Assembly: GCA_035513995.1 (NCBI GenBank)
Contig: DATKBL010000044.1
Span: forward strand, 1 to 35,175
Length of the DNA stretch: 35,175 bases
Source of the DNA: DASUTW01 sp035513995
Lineage (GTDB): Bacteria; Actinomycetota; UBA4738; CALAEC01
Direction of reading: 5' to 3'
The number at the start of each line of letters is the position of its first letter. Positions within the stretch are counted from its first letter, which is position 1. The notes under the pieces were generated by a model that had not been told where the DNA came from, did not search any database, and saw only the letters and a list, made by a program, of their open reading frames with translations. The position numbers were made by a program, and so were the translations under genes. This document shows positions 22,984 through 31,466 of this stretch, piece by piece.

Positions 22984-23829
22984 TCAGCCGGCGAGGACGA
23001 CGAGGGGGCGGGCGCGCGGGCCCTCGTCCTCCCAGACCCCGATCAGCTGGCCGGCCGGGCCGAAGACCGCGTGGGGGCCGCCGTGGCCGCTGGGCCCGAG
23101 CGGGCGCCCGTGGCTCGCGGCGCGGGCTTCCTCCCCGCCGAGGTCGACCCTCGGGAGGTGGATCACCGCCCGCTCGATCTCCAGCGGGGCCTCCACACGA
23201 TCGGGAAGAACGGCCTCCGCGCGGCGGTACGGTCCGATCCTCGTCCGCACCAGTCGCGTCAGGTGCGCGCCGGGCCCGAGGCTCGTCCCGACGTCGGCCA
23301 CCAGCGAGCGAACGTAGGTGCCGGCCGAGCACACCGCGCGGAAGTCGAACTCGGGAGAGTCGAAGCCGAGAAGATCGAACGCATCCACCCGCACCCGGCG
23401 GGGCGGCGCCTCGACCTTCTCCCCGCGGCGGGCCGCCCGGTACAGCCGCTCGCCCCCGACCCTGACCGCCGAGTACGCGGGCGGCCGCTGGTCGATCTCA
23501 CCCGTGAGCGAAGCCATCGCCCGCCGCAGGGCCTCCTCGTCGACCTCCACCGGAGACTCCCGCACCACCTCACCCTCCGCGTCCAAGGTGTCGGTCTCCA
23601 CCCCCAGGCGGCCGGTGCCCTCGTACTCCTTGTCGAGGCTCGAGAGGAATCGCAGCAGCCTGGTGGCCCGGCCCACACCCATGACCAGGAGGCCGGTGGC
23701 CATCGGGTCGAGGGTGCCTGCGTGGCCGACCTTGCGGGTGCCGAGCGCGCGGCGGACGGCGTCCACCACGTCGTGCGAGGTGATCCCCTTCGGCTTGTCG
23801 ACGAGAACGACGCCCTCGGGCCCACTCAC
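22984..23829 (-). CDS. truB: tRNA pseudouridine(55) synthase
   Basis: 281 residues. Makes pseudouridine 55 in the T-loop of tRNAs. Start VDKPKGITSHDVV, the catalytic Asp41 in GHAGTLDPMATGLL, then the RPPAYSAVRVGGERLY stretch and a C-terminal PUA-like region. The GTG at 23827-23829 lies exactly 7 nt after TAGACT, whose first three bases are the stop codon of the beta-helix gene, so truB appears to be restarted from its own promoter. Confidence 0.95.
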   Translation of the reverse strand: MSGPEGVVLVDKPKGITSHDVVDAVRRALGTRKVGHAGTLDPMATGLLVMGVGRATRLLRFLSSLDKEYEGTGRLGVETDTLDAEGEVVRESPVEVDEEALRRAMASLTGEIDQRPPAYSAVRVGGERLYRAARRGEKVEAPPRRVRVDAFDLLGFDSPEFDFRAVCSAGTYVRSLVADVGTSLGPGAHLTRLVRTRIGPYRRAEAVLPDRVEAPLEIERAVIHLPRVDLGGEEARAASHGRPLGPSGHGGPHAVFGPAGQLIGVWEDEGPRARPLVVLAG

Positions 23830-23836
23830 ACTTCAG

Positions 23837-23842
23837 AGTCTA
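23837..23842 (-). promoter_or_regulatory. -10 element of a leaderless truB promoter overlapping a stop codon
   Basis: TAGACT, 7 nt, GTG. The TAG is the stop codon of the upstream beta-helix gene. No Shine-Dalgarno. Confidence 0.5.
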
Positions 23843-25660
23843 GGGGATGCCGCGTGACCGCTCGCAGGAGACCGCCCGATCGCGCCCGGGACCGCCGTTG
23901 CACGTGTCTCTCCCGGGACCCCCGCTGAGGAAGTCCTTGCCGGGGCCGCCCTTCAGCACGTCGTTCCCTCCCCCGCCGAGGAGACGGTCCGCGCCACCTC
24001 CGCCGATCAGGCGGTCCCGACCGGGGCCGCCGCAGATGCCGTCGTTCCCTCCCCCGCCGCGGACGCGGTCGTTCCCTCCGAGGGCGAGTATGCCGTCGAC
24101 TCCCTCCGTGCCGCGCAGCACGTCCGGTCCCGACGTCCCCACCACGTTGACGAGCACCCCCGCGCAGAACGCTCGCTCGTAGGCCCCGACATCGCACCCA
24201 CCGCCCTGCGGCCTGGGCACGCCGCGCTGGTCCGAGGGCTCGCAGTCCGCGCCCGAGTTGAGCGCGGGGCTGCCGGGATCGAGGGCGTGGGTGGGCGGCG
24301 CGCCCCCGCCGAGCAGGCCCGGACCGCCGTTGTCGGCGAGGGGGCCGAGCATGAGATCTGCGACCGGGGTGAAGCCGCACCCGGCAACCTGCTCCTCGAG
24401 GTTGGTCCCCTCGAGCGTCATCGTTCCGATCCCAAGGCCTCCGCAGTTGCTGCCCGCGAGCGCCTGGTCCATCGCCACATTCCTCACCGTCATCGTCGTG
24501 TCGGCTCCCACGTAGAGGTGACCCCCGCTGCCGCCCGACGCCGAGGCCCGGTTCAGGGCGAAGGTGAGGTTCGACATCTCGACCTTCCCGGTCGCCACGT
24601 GGAGACCGCCACCCTGGCCCGTGATCTCGAGCTCGTGGCCGGTGATCGTCACGTTGGAGAGGAGCGTGGTCCCGGCTACCTCCGCGTTGTTCGTCTCGAT
24701 GTACATCCCGTCGCCGTGCTCCCCGCGGTTGCGGTGGATGGTCGTGCCGGTCACGGTCGGAGGGCTCCCTTGAATGTAGATGCCCCCGCCGTCTCCGCTG
24801 GCCGGGGACGTGTTGTTCTCACTGATCAGGGAGCCGGACATCGCCAAACTGCCGTTCGAGTACACGCCCGCGCCGTGCGAGCCGGTGTTGCCTCGCACGA
24901 TCGTTCGCTGAACCTCGAGCGCCCGGAAGTTGTCGATCCCTCCGCCCCGCCGGCCAGCCGCCGTGTTGCCCTCGATCGTGCTGCCGACGACCGTGGCCTC
25001 GCCACCGTTGCTGATGCCGCCGCCCTCACCCCCCGCCTCGTTGTCACTGACGAGCGACCCATCCAGGATGAGGTCTCCTCCGCTCTCGTTGTAGATCCCG
25101 CCGCCGCGGCCCGTCGTCGTGTTGCCCGTCACCACACTTCCCTCGAGCGTCAAGCTGCCACCCACGACGAGGATCCCGCCGCCGCCGGTGCCGCTGGTAT
25201 CGTTCCCGTCGGTGAGGGTCAAGCTCGCGAGCGTGACGTCCTCGACCCCCTCCCCCTCGGAATTCTCCCGGACCTCGAGCACCCGGCTGTTGGTGGCCGT
25301 CCCGTGGGCATCGATCACGGTTCCGGGGCCGCCCTCGATGCGCAGGGGACCGCCGTCGTCCTGGATGTCGAGGTCCCCCCAGGTCTCGTCGAGACCGGGA
25401 CCCGTACGCATCAGGTCGTAGGTGGCGTTCGGGGCCAGCGAGATCACGTCGAGCTCGGTTCCACCCCCCGCGCACCCCTGGAACGCGAGGTTCGTGTTCG
25501 CGGCGATAACCGCCTCCCGGAGCGAGCAGAGCGCGTTGTCCACGTAGTCGTCGGTGGTCGTGTTGACCCTGATCACAGCGGCCCCCGCGGGGGTCACCGG
25601 CACGAGGACCGACACGCCTAAGAACGCTGCGAAGAGGAAGAGCCCGGCGCTGAGCTTCAT
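23840..25660 (-). CDS. secreted CSLREA-domain beta-helix protein with RTX-like C-terminal repeats
   Basis: 606 residues from the ATG at 25658-25660. Signal peptide about residues 1-27 (MKLSAGLFLFAAFLG..., ending PAGA). A CSLREA domain follows (DNALCSLREAVIAANTN). Then about 350 residues of Gly/Asn/Ser/Thr-rich right-handed parallel beta-helix repeats (GNTTTGRGGGIYNESGG and variants). Next is a choice-of-anchor-like segment (LADNGGP, ALDPGSPALNSG, DQRGVPRP, CDVGAYE). The last 90 residues hold calcium-binding GGxGxD repeats (GGGGNDVLKGG, GGPGKDFLSGG). Likely a surface or exported adhesin-like or polysaccharide-associated protein. It sits between nrnA and truB with its own promoter, unlike the usual translation-operon order. 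Confidence 0.88.
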   Translation of the reverse strand: MKLSAGLFLFAAFLGVSVLVPVTPAGAAVIRVNTTTDDYVDNALCSLREAVIAANTNLAFQGCAGGGTELDVISLAPNATYDLMRTGPGLDETWGDLDIQDDGGPLRIEGGPGTVIDAHGTATNSRVLEVRENSEGEGVEDVTLASLTLTDGNDTSGTGGGGILVVGGSLTLEGSVVTGNTTTGRGGGIYNESGGDLILDGSLVSDNEAGGEGGGISNGGEATVVGSTIEGNTAAGRRGGGIDNFRALEVQRTIVRGNTGSHGAGVYSNGSLAMSGSLISENNTSPASGDGGGIYIQGSPPTVTGTTIHRNRGEHGDGMYIETNNAEVAGTTLLSNVTITGHELEITGQGGGLHVATGKVEMSNLTFALNRASASGGSGGHLYVGADTTMTVRNVAMDQALAGSNCGGLGIGTMTLEGTNLEEQVAGCGFTPVADLMLGPLADNGGPGLLGGGAPPTHALDPGSPALNSGADCEPSDQRGVPRPQGGGCDVGAYERAFCAGVLVNVVGTSGPDVLRGTEGVDGILALGGNDRVRGGGGNDGICGGPGRDRLIGGGGADRLLGGGGNDVLKGGPGKDFLSGGPGRDTCNGGPGRDRAVSCERSRGIP

Positions 25661-25669
25661 GAGGGCACG

Positions 25670-25698
25670 ACGATAGAGCAACCCCCCGAAGCGGGCAA
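25670..25698 (-). promoter_or_regulatory. promoter for the beta-helix gene
   Basis: TTGCCC (25693-25698), 17 nt, TATCGT (25670-25675), then 9 nt to the ATG, all inside the 51-bp gap after nrnA. No Shine-Dalgarno. Confidence 0.5.
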
Positions 25699-25711
25699 TG
25701 GTCAATTCGTA

Positions 25712-26689
25712 TCAGGGCTGCCGGAGGGCCTGGCGGAGCGCCGACACCGCCTCGTCGACGCCGCCCTCCCACGAGTAACCCGCCGCGAGCCGGTGACCGC
25801 CTCCCCCGAACCCCTCGGCGATCTCGGCGACGTTCGTGTCGCCGCGGGACCGGAGCGACACCTTGAAGCCCCCCTCCCGCTGCTCCTTGAGAACGGCCGC
25901 CACGTCGGCCTCCCGGGCGGCGCGGATCGCGTCGATCATGTCGTCGGTCTCCTGGATGGGGACGCCGGCCTCCTCGAGGTCCTTCCGCGTGATCCACGTC
26001 CAGACGAGACGGAGGTCCGGGTCCAGCTCCGCTCGATCGAGCGCCTTCGCCAGCAGGCCGATCGCGGCGAACGAGCTGTCCTCGTAGAGCGCCTGAGCGA
26101 GGCGGGCGTGATCGAAGTCGCGCTCGCGGAGTGTGGCCCCCACGCGGAGCGTCTCGGGCGTCGCCGCCTCGTACTGGAAGCGCCCCGTGTCGGTCACGAT
26201 GCCCGCGTAGAGCGACTTCGCGTCCTCGTCGGACATCCCCCCGCCCATCCGCTCGATCAGGCGGAAGACGACCTCGGCCGTCGAGGAGGCGTCGGGGTCG
26301 ATCAGGTTCACCTTCGCGAACCCCGGGTTGGTCCGGTGATGGTCGATGCAGATGCTGGTGCCGGCCCGCTCCAGGAGGTGGATCATGCCGTTCAGCCGGT
26401 TCGCGTCGGCGGCGTCCAGCGTGACGAGGACCGCGGGGTCCTTCGGCATCTGCTTCGGCGTGACGATGAGCTCGACGTTCCCCAGGGCGTCCACCCAGCG
26501 AGGCCGCTCGGCGGGGTCGTTCGGCCAGGTCGCCGCGACCTTCTTCCCGCGGCGGGCGAGGAAGCCCGCCAGGCCGAGCATCGATCCCATCGCGTCGGGG
26601 TCGGGGTTGACGTGACAGACGAGCGCCACGTCCTCGGCCGCCTCGAGGATCCTCGCCGCCTCGTCCAGCATCGCGTCGTCCAGCGTCAC
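25712..26689 (-). CDS. nrnA: DHH-family bifunctional oligoribonuclease/pAp phosphatase
   Basis: 325 residues. DHH/DHHA1 phosphoesterase degrading short RNA and 3',5'-pAp. Motif I HVNPDPDAMGS (family usually NPDGDA, so one Gly to Pro change), motif II LDAAD, motif III IDHHRTN, motif IV IVTDTGRFQY, and the C-terminal DHHA1 GGGGHRLAAG. GTG start at 26687-26689 overlaps the rbfA stop (GTGA). The rbfA–nrnA–truB order is typical of Gram-positive genomes. Confidence 0.93.
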   Translation of the reverse strand: MTLDDAMLDEAARILEAAEDVALVCHVNPDPDAMGSMLGLAGFLARRGKKVAATWPNDPAERPRWVDALGNVELIVTPKQMPKDPAVLVTLDAADANRLNGMIHLLERAGTSICIDHHRTNPGFAKVNLIDPDASSTAEVVFRLIERMGGGMSDEDAKSLYAGIVTDTGRFQYEAATPETLRVGATLRERDFDHARLAQALYEDSSFAAIGLLAKALDRAELDPDLRLVWTWITRKDLEEAGVPIQETDDMIDAIRAAREADVAAVLKEQREGGFKVSLRSRGDTNVAEIAEGFGGGGHRLAAGYSWEGGVDEAVSALRQALRQP

Positions 26690-27042
26690 GCGTCCTCCTC
26701 CTCCTCGTGGATCTTCCGCAGCAGCTCCTCCACGCGGTCGCCCTGCGCGGCCGCATCATCTTGCTCGAACCGAAGCTCTGGGAGGAACTTCAGGCGGATC
26801 TGGCGACCGAGCTCCGAACGCAGCCGCGAGGTGGCCGATCGCAGGCCCGCCGCCGTCGCCTTCCGATCCCGCTCCTCGCCCAGCACGGTGTAGTAGACCA
26901 CCGCTCGCCGGAGGTCGGGGGTCACGTCCACGCCGGTGATCGTGACGAAGCCGACCCTCGGGTCCTTCAGCCGCTGCATCTCCTCGGCCAGCACCTTTCG
27001 GAACTCCTCGGCCACGCGCACCCGTCGCGCGCTCTCAGTCAT
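26686..27042 (-). CDS. rbfA: 30S ribosome-binding factor A
   Basis: 118 residues, single KH-like domain. ESARRVRVAEEFRKVLAEEMQRLKDPRVGFVTITGVDVTPDLRRAVVYYTVLG is the family N-terminal half (quoted here in part), with LRSELGRQIRLKFLPELRF following. Assists late 30S maturation. Starts inside the last codons of the DUF503 gene (8-nt overlap). Confidence 0.95.
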   Translation of the reverse strand: MTESARRVRVAEEFRKVLAEEMQRLKDPRVGFVTITGVDVTPDLRRAVVYYTVLGEERDRKATAAGLRSATSRLRSELGRQIRLKFLPELRFEQDDAAAQGDRVEELLRKIHEEEEDA

Positions 27043-27328
27043 CGGGCCCGTGGAGGCTCGTCTGCCTCGAGATCACCTCGATCTCGGGCTGGCGGTCCAG
27101 GTACCGCTCGACGTCGTGCATCACCTTCCGGATGTGATACCCCTCTGCGCCCACGGCCGACACGGCCAGGGTGGCGCGTCGCCAGAGGTCCTGGTGGTCC
27201 ACCTCGGCCACCGCCACGTTGAACCGCTGGCGGAGGCCGGCGGTGAGCGACTTCACCACGCGCCTCTTCTCCTTGAGCGATCTCGCGAGGGGGATCCTGA
27301 GGTCGAAGGCCGAGAGCGCCACGAGCAT
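27035..27328 (-). CDS. DUF503 family protein (YlxP-like)
   Basis: 97 residues with a small alpha-beta fold: SLKEKRRVVKSL near residue 20 and FNVAVAEVDHQDLWRRA in the middle are the DUF503 hallmarks. Found next to infB and rbfA in many Gram-positive bacteria and assumed to act in ribosome assembly, but function is not established. It is 13 nt after infB and overlaps rbfA by 8 nt. Confidence 0.88.
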   Translation of the reverse strand: MLVALSAFDLRIPLARSLKEKRRVVKSLTAGLRQRFNVAVAEVDHQDLWRRATLAVSAVGAEGYHIRKVMHDVERYLDRQPEIEVISRQTSLHGPDD

Positions 27329-27341
27329 CGCGCGTTCCTCC

Positions 27342-29438
27342 TCAGAGGGAGCGTGCGACCTCGCGAACCTCGTAGGCCTCGATGACGTCCCCCTCCTTCA
27401 CATCCTGGAAGTCCTCGAGCCCGATGCCGCACTCGAACCCCTCCTGGACCTCGCGCACGTCGTCCTTGAAGCGCCGGAGGCTGGCGATGCGCCCCTCGTA
27501 CACGATGGTTCCGTCGCGCACGAGCCGCGCCCTCGCGTTGCGGGCGATCGTCCCCTGGGTGACGTAGGAGCCTGCGGCCCTGCCGGCCTTGGGGACCTGG
27601 AAGATCGCCCGGACCTCGGCCCTCCCGAGCTCGAGCTCCTCCTCGCCGGGGGTGAGCAGCCCGGACATCGCCTGCTTGATCTCGTCCACGGCCTCGTAGA
27701 TCACCCGATAGGTGCGTATGTCCACGCCCTCCTGCTCGGCCGCCTGCCGCGCGTTCGAATCGGGCCGGACGTTGAACCCCACGACCACGGCGCCCGAAGC
27801 CTGCGCGAGCCTCACGTCGCTCTCGGCGATCGCCCCCACTCCCCTGTGGAGGATCTGCACGCGGACCTCCTCGCCCGACAGCTTCTCGAGAGCGTCGGCG
27901 AGCGCCTCCAGGGAGCCCCGGGTGTCGGCCTTCAGGACCAGGTTGAGGTCGGCGATCTCGCCCTCGCGCGCCGCCTCCGCGAGAATCTCCTCCAGGGTCT
28001 GCACGGGGCGCTTCGCCACGATGTCGGCGGCGCGCTGCCGAGCCTCGCGCTCGTGACCGAGGCGTCGGGCCTCCCGCTCGTCCTCGGCCACGCGGAAGTC
28101 GTCGCCCGCCCCGGGGGTCGCCGACCACCCCAGGACCTGGACGGGCTTCCCGGGCGGCGCCTCCTCGACCGGCGCGGCGTGCTCGTCGAACATCGCCCGC
28201 ACGCGCCCGTGCGCGGCGCCGGAGACGACCGCGTCGCCGACCCTCAGGGTGCCCTGCTGCACGAGCACGGTCGCCACCGGGCCCCGACCTTTGTCGAGGT
28301 GGGCCTCGATCGCCACACCGCGCGGGGTGGCGCCGGGGTCCGCCTTGAGATCCTGTAGCTCGGCCACCAACAGGAGGGTCTCGAGGAGCTTGTCGATCCC
28401 GTCCCCGCTCTTCGCGGAGACGTCCACGAACTCGTAGTCGCCGCCCCACTCGGAGGTCTGGATGCCCACCTCGGCGAGCTGTTGGCGGACCCGCATGGGG
28501 TCGGCCTCCGGCTTGTCGATCTTGTTCACGGACACGACGATCGGTACGCCGGCGGCCGCCGCATGATCGATCGCCTCGGTCGTCTGCGGCATCACGCCGT
28601 CGTCGGCCGCCACGACGAGCACCGCGATGTCGGTTACCTGGGCGCCTCGTGCTCGCATCGCGGTGAACGCCTCGTGCCCGGGCGTGTCGATGAACGTGAT
28701 CTCGCTGTCCTTGTGGCGCACCTGGTAGGCGCCGATCGCCTGCGTGATCCCCCCCGCTTCGCCCGACACCACGTCGGTCTTGCGGATCGCGTCGAGCAGC
28801 AGCGTCTTCCCGTGGTCCACGTGGCCCATGACCGTGATCACGGGCGCGCGGAGGGTCATGCGCTCGGGATCGAGGTCGTCGTCCTCGGGCTCGAGCTCCT
28901 CCTCGGGCGCGACGATCTCCACGGGCTGTCCAAGCTCCCCGGCCACGAGCTCGATCGCCTCGTCCGGGAGCGACTGGGTGATCGTCACCATCTGGCCGAG
29001 CTCCAGGAGCTTCCGGATCAGGGCGGTCGGCTCGGTCCCCAGCTTGTCCGCGACCTCCTTAGCGCTGGAGCCGCGCGCGATCTTGACGCTCTCGACGACG
29101 GGCTCGGGCGTCGGGGCGGGCTCCGGCTCGGGGGCGGCAGCCTCGGGCTCCGCGGGTGCCTCGGTAGGGGTCTCGGGCTGGGGCTTCGCGGGGGCCTTCG
29201 TCGCGGGCTTGGCCGCCTTGGCCCGAGGTTTCCTGCGCGCCGGGGCGAGCGGCTCCTCGGTCACGACCTTGGGCTTCCCCGCGGGGACCGCCTTCCCGCC
29301 CGAGGCTCGCAGGCGAGGGACGGCCTCGTTGGGCACGCTCGACGAGGCCGTCAGGCCCGAGTACCCCATCTCCTCGAGGACGCCGATGAGCTCCTTGCTC
29401 TTGACGTCCAGCTCCTTCGCTAGCTCGTGGATCCTCAC
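27342..29438 (-). CDS. infB: translation initiation factor IF-2
   Basis: 698 residues. Two IF2_N helical modules (residues 1-35 and about 117-172) flank an Ala/Pro/Glu linker of about 80 residues. The G domain has G1 GHVDHGKT (205-212), G3 DTPGHEAF, G4 NKID and G5 SAKSGDG. Domains II-IV follow, ending VIEAYEVREVAR. Binds initiator tRNA and GTP to form the initiation complex. The linker is short compared with Streptomyces IF-2. ATG at 29436-29438 overlaps the ylxR stop by 4 nt. Confidence 0.97.
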   Translation of the reverse strand: MRIHELAKELDVKSKELIGVLEEMGYSGLTASSSVPNEAVPRLRASGGKAVPAGKPKVVTEEPLAPARRKPRAKAAKPATKAPAKPQPETPTEAPAEPEAAAPEPEPAPTPEPVVESVKIARGSSAKEVADKLGTEPTALIRKLLELGQMVTITQSLPDEAIELVAGELGQPVEIVAPEEELEPEDDDLDPERMTLRAPVITVMGHVDHGKTLLLDAIRKTDVVSGEAGGITQAIGAYQVRHKDSEITFIDTPGHEAFTAMRARGAQVTDIAVLVVAADDGVMPQTTEAIDHAAAAGVPIVVSVNKIDKPEADPMRVRQQLAEVGIQTSEWGGDYEFVDVSAKSGDGIDKLLETLLLVAELQDLKADPGATPRGVAIEAHLDKGRGPVATVLVQQGTLRVGDAVVSGAAHGRVRAMFDEHAAPVEEAPPGKPVQVLGWSATPGAGDDFRVAEDEREARRLGHEREARQRAADIVAKRPVQTLEEILAEAAREGEIADLNLVLKADTRGSLEALADALEKLSGEEVRVQILHRGVGAIAESDVRLAQASGAVVVGFNVRPDSNARQAAEQEGVDIRTYRVIYEAVDEIKQAMSGLLTPGEEELELGRAEVRAIFQVPKAGRAAGSYVTQGTIARNARARLVRDGTIVYEGRIASLRRFKDDVREVQEGFECGIGLEDFQDVKEGDVIEAYEVREVARSL

Positions 29439-29677
29439 CCGAGCTCCTTCTCGATCTCTCTCCGTAGCCTAGCCAAATCGTCCGCCCCAAGCGTGACCCG
29501 CAGGGCGCGCGGGAGTCGTCCCGGAGCCTCGGCTGCGCACGAGCCCCGTCGACACACGTAGGCGCCCCGGCCGGACCCGGCCCCGACCACGAGCGCCCCG
29601 TCGGGGCGACGGACGATCCGGAGCAGGTCCTCCTTCTCGCGCTTCGCCCGGCACGCCACACAGGTGCGCTCGGGCAC
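29435..29677 (-). CDS. ylxR: YlxR-family RNA-binding protein (RnpM)
   Basis: 80 residues. CVACRAKREKEDLLRIVR near the N-terminus and GRGAYVCRRGSC in the middle are the YlxR signature. The B. subtilis homologue binds RNase P RNA and has been named RnpM. GTG start 6 nt after nusA; 4-nt overlap with infB. Confidence 0.92.
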   Translation of the reverse strand: MPERTCVACRAKREKEDLLRIVRRPDGALVVGAGSGRGAYVCRRGSCAAEAPGRLPRALRVTLGADDLARLRREIEKELG

Positions 29678-29683
29678 GGCCGA

Positions 29684-30955
29684 TCAGCGCTCCTCGGCCT
29701 CCCCGGCCACAGGCTCCGCCTCCCGATCCTCCGGGGGCTCGGGCTGCTCGCCGGCCTCGGCCTTGGCCTCTTCGGACCCGGGCTCGGCCTCGGCCTCCGC
29801 CTCAGCGACCTCCGCCTCGGCGACCTCCTCGACCTGGTCGGCGACCGCCTCTTCCGGCGTGTCGGGGACGTCCTCGGGCACCTCGGCCACCTCCTCGGCC
29901 TTCGGCTTCTCCTCCGGCTCGGAAGGCTCGGTCGTCGCCACGGGCGCCGGCGGGGCGGCGGCCTCCTCGGCCGCCTGCGTCTCGCTCTTGATGTCGATCC
30001 GGTACCCGGTGAGCCTGGCGGCCAGGCGGGCGTTCTGGCCCTCCTTGCCGATCGCGAGCGACAGCTGGTAGTCGGGGACGATCGCCAGCGCCGTCTTACT
30101 GTCCTCGTCGATCACCACCCGGTTGACCTTCGCCGGCGCCAGCGCGTTGGCGACGAACCTTTCGAGCTCGTCGGACCACTCCACGACGTCGATCTTCTCG
30201 CCCTTCAGCTCTCCCACGACCTGCCGGACGCGGGCGCCCTTGGTCCCGACGCACGCACCCACGGGGTCCACGCCGGGCTCGTTCGACGCGACCGCGACCT
30301 TGGACCGATGCCCCGGCTCCCTGGCCACGGCCTTGATCTCGACGACGCCCTCGCGCACCTCCGGCACCTCGAGGTCGAACAGCGCCCGCAGGAGGTTCGG
30401 ATGGGTCCGCGAGACGATGATCTGCGGGCCCTTGGTGCCCTTCCGGACCTCCACGATGTAGGCCTTCAGCCGCTCGCCGTGCCGGTAAGGCTCCGACGGG
30501 ACCTGCTCCTGGACGGGCAGCAGCGCTTCGACCTTCCCCAGGTCCAGCAGCGTGTAGCGGTGCGAGTCCTGCTGGACGATGCCGGTCACCACGTCGCCCT
30601 CGCGCCCCGCGAACTCCTCGTAGGTCATCTCGCGCTCGGCATCCCGGATCTTCTGGAGGATCACCTGCTTCGCCGTCTGGGCCGCGATCCTGCCGAGGAA
30701 GTCATCGGAGACCTCGACCTCGCGCTCCTCGATGAGGTTCCCGTCCTCGTCGAACGCCCGCACGAACATGGAGATGTCGCCCGTCTCGGCGTCGACCTGT
30801 GCGCGCGCGTCCTCGAGGTCCTCGTCGAGCTCCTCGTGGGTCGTGGACTTCCAGGCGGAGGCAAGCGCCTCCTCCATCCCGTGGAGGAGGATCTCGAACG
30901 AGATGCCCCGCTCGCGCTCGAGCTCCCGGAGGGCTTCGACGAACTCCAGGTTCAC
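29684..30955 (-). CDS. nusA: transcription termination/antitermination factor NusA
   Basis: 423 residues from the GTG at 30953-30955, in a GTGA overlap with the rimP stop. N-terminal domain binds RNA polymerase (LEFVEALRELERERGISFE), then S1 (about 130-200), KH1 with DPVGACVGTKGARVRQV and KH2 with LAIGKEGQNARLAARL. The last 90-100 residues are a disordered Glu/Ala/Pro tail with almost no basic residues. Many actinobacterial NusA proteins stop near residue 340, so the acidic tail is an extension. NusA promotes pausing and intrinsic termination, relevant to the terminator in its own operon leader. The open frame continues upstream through rimP to 31456 but that part is the out-of-frame reading of rimP. 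Confidence 0.95.
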   Translation of the reverse strand: MNLEFVEALRELERERGISFEILLHGMEEALASAWKSTTHEELDEDLEDARAQVDAETGDISMFVRAFDEDGNLIEEREVEVSDDFLGRIAAQTAKQVILQKIRDAEREMTYEEFAGREGDVVTGIVQQDSHRYTLLDLGKVEALLPVQEQVPSEPYRHGERLKAYIVEVRKGTKGPQIIVSRTHPNLLRALFDLEVPEVREGVVEIKAVAREPGHRSKVAVASNEPGVDPVGACVGTKGARVRQVVGELKGEKIDVVEWSDELERFVANALAPAKVNRVVIDEDSKTALAIVPDYQLSLAIGKEGQNARLAARLTGYRIDIKSETQAAEEAAAPPAPVATTEPSEPEEKPKAEEVAEVPEDVPDTPEEAVADQVEEVAEAEVAEAEAEAEPGSEEAKAEAGEQPEPPEDREAEPVAGEAEER

Positions 30956-31410
30956 GACGCCCCCGATCCCCACTCGAAGACCGTTCTGGCCGAAGCGATG
31001 TCGTCGAAGGCCAGCGTCCGCTCGGCCCCGTCGACCCGAACCGTGACGGCCTCCTCGTCGGCCGCGACGATCTCCCCCACGTGCGATCGGGCGCCGTCGA
31101 TCGGGCGGAAGGTCTTCACCTTCACCTTCTCGCCCAGACGTCTCGCGAAGTCCGCCGGCCTCCGGAGCGGCCGCTCGACGCCAGGCGAGGAGACCTCCAG
31201 CGTGTAGGAGGCGTCCCCGGCGAAGTCGAGCGCGTCCAGCCTGCGGGAGACCTTCTCGCTGGTCTCCGCGATCGTGTCGAGGTCGACGCCGCCGTCGCGG
31301 TCCACGATCACGCGGAGCACGCGGCGGCCACCCTCCTTGCGGAAGGTCGCCTCGACGAGCTCGAGGCCCAGGCCCTCGACGAGCGAGCCGATCGTGGTCT
31401 CCAGGTCCAT
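30952..31410 (-). CDS. rimP: ribosome maturation factor RimP
   Basis: 152 residues. MDLETTIGSLVEGLGLELVEATFRKEG opens a KH-like N-terminal domain; SYTLEVSSPGVERPLRRPADFARRLGEKVKV joins it to the SH3-like C-terminal domain (both quoted in part). Needed for 30S assembly. ATG at 31408-31410 with GGAGG 2-3 nt past the U tract of a terminator. First gene of the translation operon. Confidence 0.94.
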   Translation of the reverse strand: MDLETTIGSLVEGLGLELVEATFRKEGGRRVLRVIVDRDGGVDLDTIAETSEKVSRRLDALDFAGDASYTLEVSSPGVERPLRRPADFARRLGEKVKVKTFRPIDGARSHVGEIVAADEEAVTVRVDGAERTLAFDDIASARTVFEWGSGAS

Positions 31411-31418
31411 CGCCTCCG

Positions 31419-31446
31419 AAAAAAATGCGTGGGCGCGCGCCCACGC
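31419..31446 (-). terminator. intrinsic terminator in the rimP–nusA leader (attenuator)
   Basis: A perfect 20-bp palindrome (31427-31446) gives a stem of up to about 8 bp with GC loop; in the minus-strand transcript it is followed by one A and then seven U (31419-31425). This is a textbook Rho-independent terminator. It lies between a -10 element (31467-31472) and the rimP Shine-Dalgarno (31413-31417), with no room for a promoter after it, so transcripts of the operon must pass through it. Confidence 0.88.
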
Positions 31447-31466
31447 TTGTCGTCACCTCGTTGGTC

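Noticed and set aside
30956..31456. N-terminal extension of NusA through rimP
   Set aside because: NusA homology starts at the GTG at 30955; the extension is rimP in another frame. The short leader part is discussed separately only as a possible control frame.
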